Below are positions 1 to 11,335 of a stretch of 47,684 bases of DNA, piece by piece. The notes beneath the pieces were generated by a model. That model saw nothing but the letters and a program-made list of their open reading frames with translations, was not told the origin of the DNA and did not search any database. Origin of the DNA: Cristatella mucedo. Its lineage: Eukaryota > Bryozoa > Phylactolaemata > Cristatellidae. The stretch is taken from NCBI GenBank assembly GCA_009760855.2, contig WPIO01000430.1, positions 1-47,684 on the forward strand, given 5' to 3'. The translations under genes and the position numbers were made by a program. Each line of letters opens with the position of its first letter. Positions within the stretch are counted from its first letter, which is position 1.

Positions 1-724
1 AAGCAGATCATATGAAACAGCTAAGCTCTTATCCGTGCTACTACAAGGGTAGAGCAAGTGAAGCTCCTCGCGGAGAATAAAACCTTGCGACGTATCCAGT
101 CCCGTAGCCAAGCTATGGCACTGTGAGCTAGAGCTGAGTGTCACAGTTAAGCGCTTTAAGTGTACAAGACATGTACTGCAACCGGGATTGGACACTATCA
201 AGAGCCATGGACAGCAAGGCGAAGCCACGACGATGCAAGGAGTCCGAAAACTAAATGTTACGGAATGGTGAAATGATTTGCAGGTCAAGGATGAGTGGTC
301 ATGCAGGCCAGATCACTGAACAGTGGATTGAAAAGTTTGTCTGCCTTCTGATAGTAGAAAGTATCGAGCGATCGACCCCCCCGAACTGCTGCAAGCATGA
401 CTTCCTTCACCTTCCTTTAGGAAAATCTTACAAGATTTCAAAAAATGTTAGTATCAATAATAAAAGAGCTCACCTGCAGACCCAATAATAAATGCCTTTG
501 GTCTTCATCGGGTTGAGCAAACATGCCTAGGTATATTATTATGGATATATAATATATAATATATATATACTATATATATATATAATGCCTTGGCCATTCG
601 GCAGCTTCAAAATTATGATCGTGTAACCTGCTAGGACAATTGAGAACGACAATCGGTGTAACTGACGAGGTTTTGGTGTCTTTCGAATAGTACTTGCCCG
701 ATCGTCACCAGTCGTTGTCAAGGC
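1..724. other. Intron sequence without recognised content
   Basis: Part of the intron downstream of the last recognised exon. No coding similarity was recognised on either strand. A short imperfect (TA)n tract lies at about 541-583. Confidence 0.4.
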
Positions 725-1835
725 TTATTCTTTAGAACTGGCAGCTGCTGAGTTTCATAAGTGCCTGTTCTCGGTCCATTGCTTTTCTTCATCTATACAG
801 AGTTTCTGGATAAGACAATTGAGGCCTGCGGTATCGGCTATCACTTCTATGCCAACGACACTCAGCTGTACTTGTCATCCCAACAATCAGAATCAGATGT
901 AATGGCTGATACACTGAACGCCGAATGGCAGACATTAAATCATGAGTATCGGCCAATTTTCAAGCTCCAGGATGATAAAACCAAACCCTTAATAAGATTT
1001 ATGGCTAGAAATTTGCTGCCTTAATTGGAGAGTTGTATAGCAACCATCACTCGTCAGGTGCTCATAATTTAGGTGCCCTCTTTGACGAAGGCTTGCTGTT
1101 TGAAAACAAATTGTGCTCATAAGATCGCCTCCACAAATAGCCATCATGGTCGATCCATGTACAGGATTAGGAACTACTACCACAGTGACTGGCAGAAAGT
1201 TTTGCTAGCTCTTTGGTTGTGTTTAGACTGGACTACTGCCACTCAGTATAAGCAAGACTATCAAATAAAAAGAGCAAAATGAGCCTCTACAAGTGGTTAT
1301 GTTTTTTGCTACTAGGCTAGTCTTTAAATCCAAGAAATTTAGTCCTGCATAATATTTTTCAAAGGGGCTGAAATGGCTTCCGGTTGATCAACAGATCCAT
1401 GCAAAACTCGAACTCTGACCTACAAAGCTTGCCAAAGCTTGGCTCCTTCATACCTAGAAAAACCAACACATCAGATTCAGCCCCACTGTGCCTCCAGGTC
1501 CTGTCAGGACAATTAAGTAGCTATACTATTCTTTCGCTCAAAGACTAAGTGAGAGAAGCTTTTGTCCTTCGGGTCTTAGACCATGGGGCTCACTTCCACA
1601 AGTCTTGTGTAATGACATATCTCTAATGCTGCTGAGTCTGACATTAGTCATCTTGCAGAGCTACTTCTACGACACTCACTTCTTCGACTGCTCTCCGGAC
1701 TCAGCTATGCTTAACACTTTCTCTTTGTCGTGTGAGATGAAGTCTTTAAGTCATACTGTAGCTAATAAACTATCGTATGCACACCAAAACTTACTTAGGC
1801 TTTAAGTGTGCTACAGAAAACTTCCCAGGGTGACA
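725..1835 (+). mobile_element. LINE family B remnant: decayed reverse transcriptase with 3' tail
   Basis: The frame at 761-1024 reads [20 protein letters not shown], then [14 protein letters not shown] and LQDDKTK: RT palm motifs of an L2/CR1-clade non-LTR element. The catalytic Y-x-DD box is YAND, so a catalytic Asp has been lost. Around 1370-1620 there is decayed thumb-region sequence (WLPVDQQIHAKLEL and similar) with stops. The 3' end at about 1660-1835 matches the tails at 4985-5400 and 38125-38310 (C-T-rich CTACTTCTACGACACTCACT start, GTGCGCTATACAA-like end). Not functional. Confidence 0.8.
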
Positions 1836-1862
1836 ACCACCAAGTCTTTGAGGAATTAAGTT

Positions 1863-1905
1863 ATACACAGAAACATACATGCATACACACGCGCAGGCGC
1901 GCGCA

Positions 1906-1941
<36 letters not shown>

Positions 1942-2000
1942 CATGCATGCATAGGCGGGCACATAAATACATAGACACGCATGTATGCATATATGCAGAA
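1863..2000. repeat. (CA)n microsatellite with GCGC and TGCA neighbours
   Basis: A CA run at about 1909-1940 is flanked by alternating purine/pyrimidine GCGCGCACGCGC and repeated TGCATGCATGCA. It lies about 60 bp beyond the donor of the exon at 2062. Such alternating tracts can adopt Z-DNA. Confidence 0.8.
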
Positions 2001-2061
2001 CACATGCATACCACATTCCCACATCCAAGGCTCACTCAATACATGATTGATTAATACTCAC

Positions 2062-2189
2062 CTCTAGTATCAGGTCACCCACGTTCAGACTGCCACACTG
2101 ATCAGCCGTGCTGCCAGGCACGATGCTCTTGACCAATATTCCTGTCATGGCATGGTCTGACAGACCAGTCAGCGTGTCAAGCCTGCCAC
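2062..2189 (-). CDS. MPDZ: Exon: middle of PDZ7; last exon recognised in the window
   Basis: Two bases plus 42 codons, phase 1 to 0. The acceptor is TTCTGCCAG|GT and the donor is CTAGAG|GTGAGTA. The split G plus GT gives Gly, so the domain reads SLGINIVG-GRLDTLTGLSDHAM, then TGILVKSIVPGSTADQCGSL and NVGDLILE. This continues beta-B to beta-D of PDZ7, including the TGI-x-VK-x-(I/V)-x-PGS-x-A motif. The next exon should begin with V-(D/N)-G and carry the alpha-2 helix. I did not find it between 1 and 2061, so it probably lies outside the window. Confidence 0.94.
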
Positions 2190-2514
2190 CTGGCAGAACA
2201 AAGTCAAGCTCAAATGCAGCTCTATTTAAAAGAGTTATTCGAGAGTATGAGCAAGGCACTCATTCACAAATGCCACGGCCAAAGAAATGCGAAGAGGAGT
2301 GCTAGATAATGCCCGCCGTTTCGTGAGTACAACCAACAACCCATCGTCATACCAACAGCACCAGATAATAGAGCGGCTATTGCAGTACGACGTAAGCAAC
2401 GCACTAAGCATGCAGATGGATGGCACCCATCACTTCTGATAAAAAGTGAGACGAGAAGCAAAGCAGTGCTGGCCTCAATACATACCAGATCTGGTCGACA
2501 AGCACACGGTGCAA

Positions 2515-3475
2515 GTCACTGCCTACGGAAACTCATAAAGAAGCCATCACTAAACCAGGAGAATGTTTATAACTTCCGCCCAATCTTCATCCTGCCATTC
2601 CGATAATAATTTTGATCAAAGATGCTTGGGAGGGTTGTGGCAGAGCAGCTAAACTCTTCGAGTTTCAGTATTAAGTTCAAGTAAGGAACTTGTGAAGAAA
2701 AAAGGTTTCAGTTAGGATTTCAATAAAACCCTCCACAGAGTCAGTATTAATATGATCGTACAATGACATTCTCGTGAATGTTGACTTTGCAGTTTCTCGG
2801 CTCGGCACTTAGTACCATTGGTTCTCAAACACTTGAGTGCCTATAGTCTCACCTGGGCATCACTGGCCTTACATCCAATGGTTTAGATCAGACATTAGGG
2901 GGAGATTTCAGATCGTAAGAGATCAATGGCCAAAGGTCATCAGGTCACCTTTAAAGTATTATGTACCTCAGACATCTGACCTTGGTTCACTTCTTCTCAT
3001 AATGCATACTATCCCTCTTGCCGGTGTGGTCATCAAGCAAGCAAAATCTAGGCTTCCATTCTCATGCAGAAGACACAGCTGTATCTGTGCTTTGAACCAT
3101 CTCTGCATTCAGCATCCCAACCCATATCGTCCATTGCAGCTTAGATATTGCTGACTTTCCAGGAGGATGGTAGAAAACTTTCCCAAATTGAGCGACGATG
3201 AAAACCAACTGAATAATTATGGGCAAACATATTTTATGTCACTCAGAAACTAGCATCTCGACGTCTTGATCTAAAAAAGACCTTTCCCTAGAGACCAAAT
3301 AAGCTGCACAGTAAAGTCAACCGGCTTTCAGTTACCTATCAGTGCAAATATTAGGACGTGCTTGGATAAGAATACCACAGCCAAGTGGAACCATGCATTC
3401 GTGACAGCATACATACTGAGCCTAGAAAGAGATTCAGTTCTCATAAGCTGCTCTACAACTGGCTAAGCATTTAAA
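2515..3475 (+). mobile_element. L2-type LINE fragment, reverse transcriptase (decayed)
   Basis: Pieces in shifting frames read KKPSLNQENVYNFRP, MLGRVVAEQLN, GVVIKQAKSRLPF near a lost Y-x-DD box, then SCTVKSTGFQLPISANIR and HAFVTAYILS. These follow the order of an L2/CR1 RT fingers-palm-thumb region. Many stops and frameshifts. It fills the intron between the two PDZ7 exons, opposite in strand to the gene. Confidence 0.7.
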
Positions 3476-4018
3476 ATGATGACCGAGTGGCAAGGTCGTC
3501 AACACAAATTAGCAGGGCTCTTGGAGTCTTTGAGCTTTGAAACGTTCTGCAGCCAAGTATCGACGGTCCAAAATCACCAAAAGTATTCATTGGTGGGGCA
3601 GAGTGACCAGCCAGCTTGAATGGCATGAGCTTACGAGACCCTCTCTTTACTGACAGTCGACAGATACACTGCAAATTTCACTTTCAAGGCATTTCTTGCA
3701 TTCTCTTGAAAAATAAGTAGGCTCTGATAGCAACTCCAAGATTTGAGAAATAATAGACAAACCTGACTCTAGCTCAGTCATGGGTTTCAATTAATAGACA
3801 GGCACAAGAGGAAGCGTCTCTTGGGACACTTAAGTAACCGGTGCACAATGTCCCGGCTAATAAAAAAATGCAGGGTAAACTTGCAGCCACGCTTTCGTAG
3901 CAACGCCCTTATCAGCATTATCTGTAAACTCGAGACGGCTCAGTGACCAAGCTAAACTATGGTGTGCAAACCCTTTTATGAGGCTGGAGGGGTCGAGATG
4001 CACAGCTGTAACACAGCA

Positions 4019-4089
4019 AGGATCAAAGACATACCGACAATGTTTATGGTACAGCTAGGATCATCAAAGACATACCGACAATGTTTATG
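4019..4089. repeat. 41-bp tandem duplication spanning a splice donor
   Basis: CATCAAAGACATACCGACAA followed by TGTTTATG occurs at 4063-4089. The same sequence, lacking a few 5' bases, occurs 41 bp to the left at about 4021-4048. The copied piece holds the last bases of the PDZ7 exon and its donor CG|GTATGTC, so a second identical donor sits 41 nt inside the intron. Confidence 0.9.
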
Positions 4090-4266
4090 CCAAGACTGGT
4101 GAGAGGCTTTCGCTCGAGGACGACGACATGCGGTTCGGCCCACACTTTCTGCAGCTGATTGGCAGCTGCGATGGACGACGTCTGAGACGGTGCCACAGCA
4201 GCCGGGGCAGAAGCATGCTCCCCCACAGCGGCTGGCGCTGCTGCTGGCTCCTTGGACGTGGACGGA
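4076..4266 (-). CDS. MPDZ: Exon: Ala/Pro-rich linker and start of PDZ7
   Basis: One base, 63 codons, one base; phase 2 to 1. The acceptor is CTCCTTATAG|T and the donor is GTCG|GTATGT. After an Ala/Pro/Ser-rich linker (PSTSKEPAAAPAAV and beyond) the peptide VWAEPHVVVLERKPLTSLGI plus NIVG gives beta-A, the SLGI carboxylate loop and beta-B of PDZ7, comparable to W-x-x-P-R-x-VEL-x-R-x-P-x-x-SLGISIVGG in MUPP1. The donor region is duplicated 41 bp downstream (see 4019-4089). Confidence 0.93.
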
Positions 4267-4395
4267 CTATAAGGAGAGCATGGCTTCATATGAGCATATG
4301 AGCACGAAAGTCATTTACTATTGTGTGCACAGAAGCAATAGAATGGCATCACTTAAAAATATACACGATGCCAAGCAGGCTAGTTTGATGCTAAA

Positions 4396-4508
4396 TTAAT
4401 TGTTAGGTAGAACTACAGGCTAAGAACTAGAACTGCTACTAAACTAAACTAGACTAATGCATCAAACTGCAACTAAACTAAACTAAACTAGAATAATTGT
4501 TAGGTAGA
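4396..4508. repeat. Local duplication with (AACTA)n-like repeats
   Basis: ATTGTTAGGTAGA occurs at about 4398 and again at about 4496. Repeated ACTAAACTAAACTAGA units lie between and before the second copy. Confidence 0.7.
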
Positions 4509-4619
4509 GGGGCCATCAAGCCGGCAGCAGCAGACACGTCTACTCGTATCCGGTTTGACAGTGGGAGAGGTTTGCTTGCCTCTAGCTTTAGGGAGAAGTG
4601 GATGCCACCCTGCCCTCCC

Positions 4620-4682
4620 CCAAAGACGAGAGACAGACAGAGAGAGACAAGAGACAGAGAGAGAGACAAGAGACAGAGAAGG
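4620..4682. repeat. Purine-rich (GACA/GAGA)n tract
   Basis: Imperfect GAGAGACAAGAGACAGAGA repeats. The open frames across it in several phases are low-complexity artefacts. Confidence 0.8.
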
Positions 4683-4984
4683 CAAGCCATACTATCTTTG
4701 TTCTAACACTACGAAAGTCCACAGGACTCACACCACCCGGCAGCTGCATTTTCAACTTCACTTAGCTGATGCTCTGCAGTAAATTACTGATTTCCTAAAG
4801 TTCACACACAGCTATTCTAGAGTCCAACTTGGGATGCCTTATGACCAGCCAATTTGTATAGGTGCGAAACCACCACCATGCTGTCGCACCCCAACCGGAG
4901 ACTGGGAGGAATGAATGACAAATAGGGTCATGTAACCGTATCATCACTGCACTAGACACTTTCTGCCAGACTCCACCCTAAACA

Positions 4985-5400
4985 GATGACAATATCCTCT
5001 CCTCTCACTTTCTTCATGCTCCGAAGTAACCTACACGACACCAGCGACTATCCAACAGCACGCACCGCACACGGGTCCAATACAGTCGTCGCAGACTCAC
5101 AACCCGTACGTGGGGGCTTCATCCAACGACATCTACTCTCCAACTGCCGACTATGGCACATCTTTTTCAGCGGTCCCGAACTGCTACTTCTATGCTACTC
5201 ACTACCTCAACTGCTCTCCTAACTCTGCTATGCTTCCCACTTTCTCTTTGTTGCGTGAGACGAAGTCTGTTGGCTACCGAATGCGTACCGAAAGCCACTT
5301 AGGCTGTGAGTGCGCTATACAAAACTCTCCTTTGTAACACCCACATGGTCTTTACGACTTTGTGGAGCTACTGACGGAGATAAATATACATATATCCATC
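4985..5400 (+). mobile_element. LINE family B 3' tail
   Basis: Best-preserved tail copy: CTTCTATGCTACTCACTACC, GCTATGCTTCCCACTTTCTC, then GTGAGTGCGCTATACAAAAC, CTCCTTTGTAACACCCACAT and TTGTGGAGCTACTGACGGAG. The same blocks recur at 1660-1812 and 38125-38310 and, in reverse, at about 45285-45345 and 46815-46930. Confidence 0.75.
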
Positions 5401-5559
5401 CATCTCTCTTCGGCGTACCACCTTGCTCCCCCACATTCATAACTCGCAGGACTAAGATGGACGAGCAAAAAAAAAGAGGGAGGGGAGTGGAACGAGAGAG
5501 TGGGGGGGGGGGAGAAAACGGAAGGAGCTTCAGGTTCTACAGGATAAAGGACAGAAGTA

Positions 5560-6850
5560 AAGTCTTGATACGGCAGCACTTGCCAGCCACCTGCCAATAG
5601 CCTTCCAGCATCGACCAGTGCTACAAGCCAGCGATCGGGTGCTGCAGCAGCCAGCAGAACCAGCACTCGAAACAAGGAGCACTCGAGAGTGGCCAGGTGC
5701 CATGAGGGGGGCTCGTGTCACGGAAGTGTCTCGCTCAGCGGCTCAGTTGGCCATTTGAAGAAGCAGCCAAAGCCAAAGTCTAACTCGGTGGCGTGCCTGC
5801 TCAGCGATGTACACGAGCGACAGTCTTGCTGTAGAGTTGAATCGAGTGAGCGCGCTCGACTACAAGCCCAGACAAAGCAAATGCACGCCATCAGCGACTA
5901 TCGCGGTCGACACGAGCAAGCTCAACGAACATCTAATAGAAACAGCACGATGCAAGCGACCAGGCCTCGACGGCGGCAACTGCCGAAGCGTCGCGCCGAG
6001 CAGCCACACTAAGCCGGCCGCTACTGAACCGCAAAAGCGCTGCAGAGTCGGAAGACCCGACGGATGAGAAACTGGACCGTCAAACGCTGAAACTGGACCG
6101 GCATGGAGCGCCTCGAGCCTCGTGCATGTCAAATTGCGTACACGGCAACACGAACGACAGGCAGAGGGCTGTCCAGCAGCCGCCGGGGCTGGCAGTGCAC
6201 GAGCTGCGCTGCCGGCTGGCAAAAATCGCAACGCCGACACCGACAAGCATAAGCACAAAAGCAGTAAAGTCTCGGTGCCGGCTGCAGAGCCCGACACCGA
6301 AGCGAGCATCCCAGGGCAGAGGTGACTGAGCGACGACCACAAGCAGCCGAGTGAGCAAGCTGTGCACGCACGAACATGCCGGTGACATGCCGCGTGCCAG
6401 CATTTCTCTCCCCCCTCCCGCTCGCTAGCCGTTTCATCGGTTGCCACAAAGCAGTTGGGCAAAAAGAACAACAGCAATCCATCCATGGCTGCCGAGCCCA
6501 CCCGGCGCTGGAACGTGGTAGACGGGCAAGACCGGGCACTCGGCCAGTCACTGCCACAGGATTGTACTGCGACAGGACAGACAAGCACGCAGGCGAACGG
6601 CCTGGCACGCCGTGCACTTACCGGTAGAACGAGGGAAAGGTCCTATCGGCGAATAAATCGCTTTCTGTTAGGCAGCGGTCAGAGTAGCCCGGTCACGCTC
6701 ACGGCCGCTACATGGGGGGGGCTCTTCGGGAGAGCCGACGGGGATGCCCCCTTTGACTGGAAGACCCAGCATCGCAGCTGCTGAGCAAACCAGAGCAAAA
6801 ACCGAGCACGGAGAGGACCCCTGCAGCTCCCGACCACAGAGAATTTATTA
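5560..6850. other. GC-rich, CpG-containing block inside an intron
   Basis: Clearly richer in G+C and CpG than its surroundings. It holds long overlapping open frames on both strands, the longest on the minus strand at 5860-6588 (242 codons). The translations are rich in Cys, Ser, Arg, Ala and Leu in every frame, as expected from GC-rich sequence without stops, and I recognise no domain. It could be a CpG-rich regulatory island, an internal promoter or an old element; nothing visible decides. Confidence 0.45.
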
Positions 6851-7107
6851 ACTATGCGCCTCGGCCACGTAAGCTCACAGCTGCAAACGAACCGTCACTT
6901 GCTCGGCAGCTCACAGGAGTACAGACTGCTAACGGCATCGGGATACTTGAGAAACAGGTAATGACCGCAGCCATCAACGGGCTGAACGAGTATCATTCGG
7001 GCAACGTCATTGCACCTTGCCTCTGTCTAATTTAGCCGCTAAACTCGCCGGTTCCCAAACCACCTTACCACTGGCGGCATACGTGCATACGTGCTGCATG
7101 TGTGAGT

Positions 7108-7165
7108 GCGTGTGTTGTGTGTTTTGTGTGTGTGTGTGTGTAAGTGTGTGTGTGTGCTCATGTTC
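7108..7165. repeat. (TG)n microsatellite
   Basis: Interrupted TG repeats, with runs of about 10 and 6 units. Confidence 0.85.
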
Positions 7166-7235
7166 GCATGCAAGCATTCGAGCCTATATGAACATGTATG
7201 TATAAGGCATGTCTGTAGGTGCTTTTGCATGCTGT

Positions 7236-7408
7236 CGACTAAAAAAAGCGTCATCGGTGTCGAATTAGTTGGTTCCAGCCGGATTCGGGTGATGTTTGAT
7301 GGCAAGATCGAGTTCGAACCTCAACGTGTACAAGCGATAACTGCTGTATGCAAGACTCTCAGTGGCATTGCTGAATTCATACGTAATTTAATCAGCACTT
7401 ACAGTTAG
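7236..7408 (+). mobile_element. Possible Ty3/Gypsy pol fragment
   Basis: The frame ending at 7408 reads VIGVELVGSSRIRVMFDGKI, EFEPQRVQAITAVCKTLSGI and AEFIRNLISTYS. This resembles the segment after the RT palm in Ty3/Gypsy elements, where a glycine-rich G-x-I-x-x-(D/E)P-x-(R/K)VQAI leads to a (L)-(R)-x-F-(L/I) and a F-I-x-x-(F/L)S ending. Only about 55 residues are seen and no other Gypsy domain could be read nearby. Confidence 0.4.
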
Positions 7409-8159
7409 GATGAGGTTTTCAAAATAAAGAACCTCAAAAAAGCACCTCGGGGCCACTAGCTTCTGCACCAAACATAACACAGGCACGACTACTGGTCACC
7501 GTTTATGCATGCGGCATGGCCTGGCCAGCGGTTCAGCAGGCACCGACAGAGTATACAGGCACCCGACTGCCGGCAACCTAATGGTACCTCATGACCGTCG
7601 CCATTAATAGTTAGCAAGCAGTGCTTAACTGGTGGTCATCAGCAGCAGGCCGAGCTTAGTTCTGGTCAAGAAGCAGTCCAAGCAGATTAAGCACAGTTGG
7701 CCGAAGAGACCCAGCAAGAAGCGACGGCGCCGACGGCAGCTCGCGCAGGCTCTCGGCAGTCGTGCCCGTGCAGAGCTTGCTTGCATTACATGCCAGTCTA
7801 GTGTGCTGGCAGCTCAGACTAATTAAATCCCGAAGCCGAGCCGGGACAGTCAGAGAATTAAGAAACCAGGCGAAGCCGGTCACCCCTACAAACCTGCTAG
7901 GCCATCTGCTGCTGGCTGCAGCTCTGCACGAGCTAGTGGTGGCTACAAACCCGACCTAGAACGATTAACAGGCTGGCGAGCATGCAGCTCCGAAACACGA
8001 GCATCGTTATACAGTGAGTGGAGGTCACTAAAGGCCAGCCGTGTGCAGCAGCTGCATGGGTGGGCTGTGGTGATTCCGGCACGACCAGAGTGAGGACTGA
8101 CTCCTGGCCGTTGCATCAACCAGTGATATCGACGGGAAGGGAAAAGAAGGCAGGTTTCT

Positions 8160-8295
8160 AAATAATAAATATAATTCACTGTATAGGACCCTAAGAGAAC
8201 TTAATCTCCATCTAGGCACTTCATATATGCAGTAGGGCTCAAATCTACGACCTTGGTGGCCAACCAAAGGCGAGCACTGTACCACTGGTTGGGAG
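8160..8295 (-). mobile_element. SINE-1 copy (tRNA head, L2-like tail)
   Basis: On the minus strand it reads CCAGTGGTACAGTGCTCGCC (box A region), AAGGTCGTAGATTTGAGCCC (box B region), then ATGAAGTGCCTAGATGGAGA and TTAAGTTCTCTTAGGGTCCT, the L2-type 3' motif. The same head-tail order occurs at 27040, 34207 and 37980. Confidence 0.75.
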
Positions 8296-8756
8296 TGAGA
8301 AGTGAACGATGGCACGGAAAGCCAAACGCCGAAAATTATGTGAAGGCACGTGTCAGGTGCAACATGATAAGATCGAAATAATCGAATATCCGAATAGCTA
8401 AAGAACCGGGAAATTGGAAGCTCTGCTCGGCAAGAAATGCCAATCCAAAGGTGTTCTGACACTCTCAAAAATGGCTGCTGCCACTGTGATTGCCAGTGTC
8501 GCTCACTTCGTCATTGCTCGAGAGGGCACAGATGCTGGCAATCTGCCAAATTTCACACTGGGTCAAACGAGAGGCTATACCTGCTGCTTGGCACCGGGAC
8601 AGCTAACGATGGCAGCAAGGTCAGAGGTTAGTAAAAAAAAGTGTTTGCTTTGGCAGATCAGTCCAATCCAAATAAGGGCCTGCGACTTCCCGTGCAAGAC
8701 ACCTGAGCACACCTCACAAAAAGGATGCAGCAGGCCATGCAGCCCACGAGGCCCAC

Positions 8757-8897
8757 CTTGCAGCTGGCTGAGCTCGTACTGAAGGCTGCTGCTGAGACGT
8801 GCTCTCTCCACTGACGCCGCTAGCCTGATTTGACGCCGATACCAGCTTCACTGTGTCACGATGAACGATTGCATCTTCGGCGGGTATATATCGCATA
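8757..8897 (-). CDS. MPDZ: Exon: last strand of PDZ6 plus linker
   Basis: One base, 46 codons, two bases; phase 2 to 2. The acceptor is CGTTGCAG|T and the donor is CTGCAAG|GTGGGC. The peptide MRYIPAEDAIVHRDTVKLVS finishes PDZ6; the I-x-(I/Y)-(V/I)PAE tail follows PDZ6 in MUPP1. A Ser/Gln linker follows. The AG left at the end joins T of the next exon to make Ser. Most of the apparent continuation past 8757 in this frame is intron. Confidence 0.92.
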
Positions 8898-9549
8898 CTG
8901 CAACGGTCACAAGGTCACACCTGAGAAAGCTTCCAGACAACCAGAGTTCACTCACAATCGGCAGCCATGTGACAAGCAAAATGAATGAAAGCACTAATGA
9001 GCCCGACTAGTGCACACATGACCTTAGGTTAGCAGATATGAATGGGTTGCCATTTCAACAGCCGCATCAGCCATCAGTAAGCAGTGCCAATGTACGGATG
9101 CATGACAAACACCACATCCAAATATTGAACACGCAACCTCACAATGCAAAATATGCGCATTAAAGCAACTCGTGGAAACATATGTAAATGCATTTCGATC
9201 AAACTAAGCAACAATATTCCAGGTCTTAACTTAATCTTATATGTGAGTCCTGAGCATATATGTAAGAGAGAATGTTTGAAGCCGGTATTATGAGCTACAC
9301 TAGCTTTATTTTCTAGCCTGATTCACTAGCTTCTTGAGATTCAAGCCTTCCAGCAGAGACGACTTACAGTCTATGTATCTTTAAGTGGGGATAAAATAAG
9401 CAATCAATGCCACCCAGAGACCGAGGGACCAGTGAAGTTGTATAGCATTCATTAATTGGCATTGGTCTAACCACAAGATAATTCACAATCGACAGAACTT
9501 CCAGCAAGAAGGGATTTTTCCTTCAAACTGTGTGCTGCAAACATGTGCA

Positions 9550-9738
<189 letters not shown>

Positions 9739-9777
9739 CTATGATGTGTGCCCCACTTGCACAGCACAGAGGTGTGT

Positions 9778-9780
<3 letters not shown>

Positions 9781-9863
<83 letters not shown>

Positions 9864-9914
9864 GTGTGCGTGTGTGTGCGTGTGTGTGCGTGTGTGTGCG
9901 TGTGTGTGTGTGTA
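9781..9914. repeat. Long (TG)n array with (GTGTGTGC)n section
   Basis: About 134 bp of TG beginning 43 bp after the CA array, in inverted relation to it. The right part carries five evenly spaced C interruptions that make an 8-bp higher-order unit. Confidence 0.97.
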
Positions 9915-10144
9915 CGAACTTAAGCTTTCACAGCTAACAGATGAATTTCGATGATCACGAAGAAGACTCAAGCAGAAAAAATAAGATCTGCTTACGGTCA
10001 TACACACAATATTGTGATAGCAAGCCGGAAGGATGCAATCTCAGGGAAATATTTAACTAAAAGAATATGAAACCTGAAAGGAAATGATTGAGCCAAGAAA
10101 CTACTCCTTATTTCCAAATACAGAGCAACCGGAGGCCAAGGAAT

Positions 10145-10235
10145 GCAAAACGAAAAAAATGGATTTTACCCGGAGAGGGAACTTGCAATCACTGGGGTAC
10201 CGCTTCAGTGTTCTACCTATTGAGCTATGGAGATT
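10145..10235 (-). mobile_element. tRNA-like SINE head
   Basis: On the minus strand CCATAGCTCAATAGGTAGAA resembles a tRNA 5' arm with box A, and GTGATTGCAAGTTCCCTCTC resembles box B and the T arm. No matching acceptor stem is visible, so this is a SINE remnant rather than a tRNA gene. Confidence 0.45.
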
Positions 10236-10659
10236 ACTGTTCATAATGTGCTCAAAAATGGTTATTAAGCCCGGGCTTTAAATCGTCACTTAAATCGCTT
10301 ACTACTGTGGTCGAGATGAACTCCGGCGCAATGTGTCAATGAATGTTTCCATTTATAACTGCAAATTTTGGCACAAAGTGCAACCCTTCAGCCTGCTCAG
10401 GTCAGCAACCAAAGAGTGCATACTCTGCAGGACTTTAAATTTTGTCCATGCAAGAGGGAGAACCCCTAACAGCAGTCTGCAAACACGTCCTTGGCAACCT
10501 GCAAATGACTCAAATATGAAAGTGTGCCCTTTAGCAGTGGATGCAAGGAAAGCAGTAATTTCAAAATATCGAGCAAACTAAGGCCATCTGCTGGAGGACT
10601 GAACGCCGAAAAAGAATTTCACCTCAATGAAAGTCGTCCAATCCGTCTCCCTGACCTCC

Positions 10660-10712
10660 AGTGACAGACAGACAGACAGACAGAGACAGAGAGAGGGACA
10701 GAGAGAGAGCTG
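10660..10712. repeat. (GACA)n/(GAGA)n tract
   Basis: GACAGACAGACAGACAGA followed by GAGA-rich sequence. Confidence 0.85.
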
Positions 10713-11010
10713 AGGACATTCAAAAAACCTACACCATGAATGTAGCCATTGCTATTCACTTCATTGAATATGCTTGAAGGCCTCTTATCTCAGTCACTCT
10801 ATCGGCATCTCATACCAGCTACCTTTGAAGTTACTGCAGGTGCAAGCATGGGGCAGTTCCAAAGACGAATGGTCTAATGATTCGTCCAAGGGGATAGCAT
10901 TTGCTAGCACCACAACACTTATGAGGTGCTCAGCTTCCCGATCATCGGTAATGGGTACACACTTGTGCCTTTCATAGCCATCCGGCAGTGGTGCGGTAGA
11001 GCCGCCATAC

Positions 11011-11212
11011 CTGATGTCTGTGCCGAGCAGAGCAGCCCGCCGGAGGATCGAGCGTGCCTGAGCGCTTGAGGCATGGCGAAGGCTCTCGCCGTTGATGGCC
11101 ACCAAGTAGTCGCCGGCTCGTATGCGGCCGTCCTTTGCTATCGCACTGCCGTCTTTCACCTGCTTCACGAGGCAGCCATTGATGCCATCGTCCACCGAAT
11201 CTAGCGTCACAC
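11011..11212 (-). CDS. MPDZ: Exon: core of PDZ6
   Basis: Two bases, 66 codons, two bases; phase 1 to 2. The acceptor is TACCTCTGCAG|GT and the donor is ATCAG|GTATGG. It contains VTLDSVDDGINGCLVKQV, AIAKDGRIRAGDYLVAINGE and SSAQARSILRRAALLGTDI. The DGRI-x-x-GDY-L-x-(I/V)N-x-ES and NAQAR/SSAQAR-x-(I/M)LRR-x-x-L-(I/L)G-x-DI pattern is the diagnostic PDZ6 of MUPP1. The split AG codon is completed by T of the next exon (Ser). Confidence 0.95.
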
Positions 11213-11335
11213 CTGCAGAGGTAATAATAGTGAACTATTGTATCAACTGCATACTGCGACAGAGTGATTGAGGCGTTAGTCGAAGATGAACATCCATACC
11301 TTTGGTTAAAACGCCGCTCGTTGTGTGCACGCAGG

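Noticed and set aside
1-2061. Next exon of PDZ7 (V-D-G...alpha-2 helix)
   Set aside because: No minus-strand match was found; the stretch is mainly a LINE remnant, so the exon probably lies further left.
5860-6588. 242-codon minus-strand frame as a gene
   Set aside because: All frames of this GC-rich block are open for long stretches, the residue composition is biased and no domain is recognisable.
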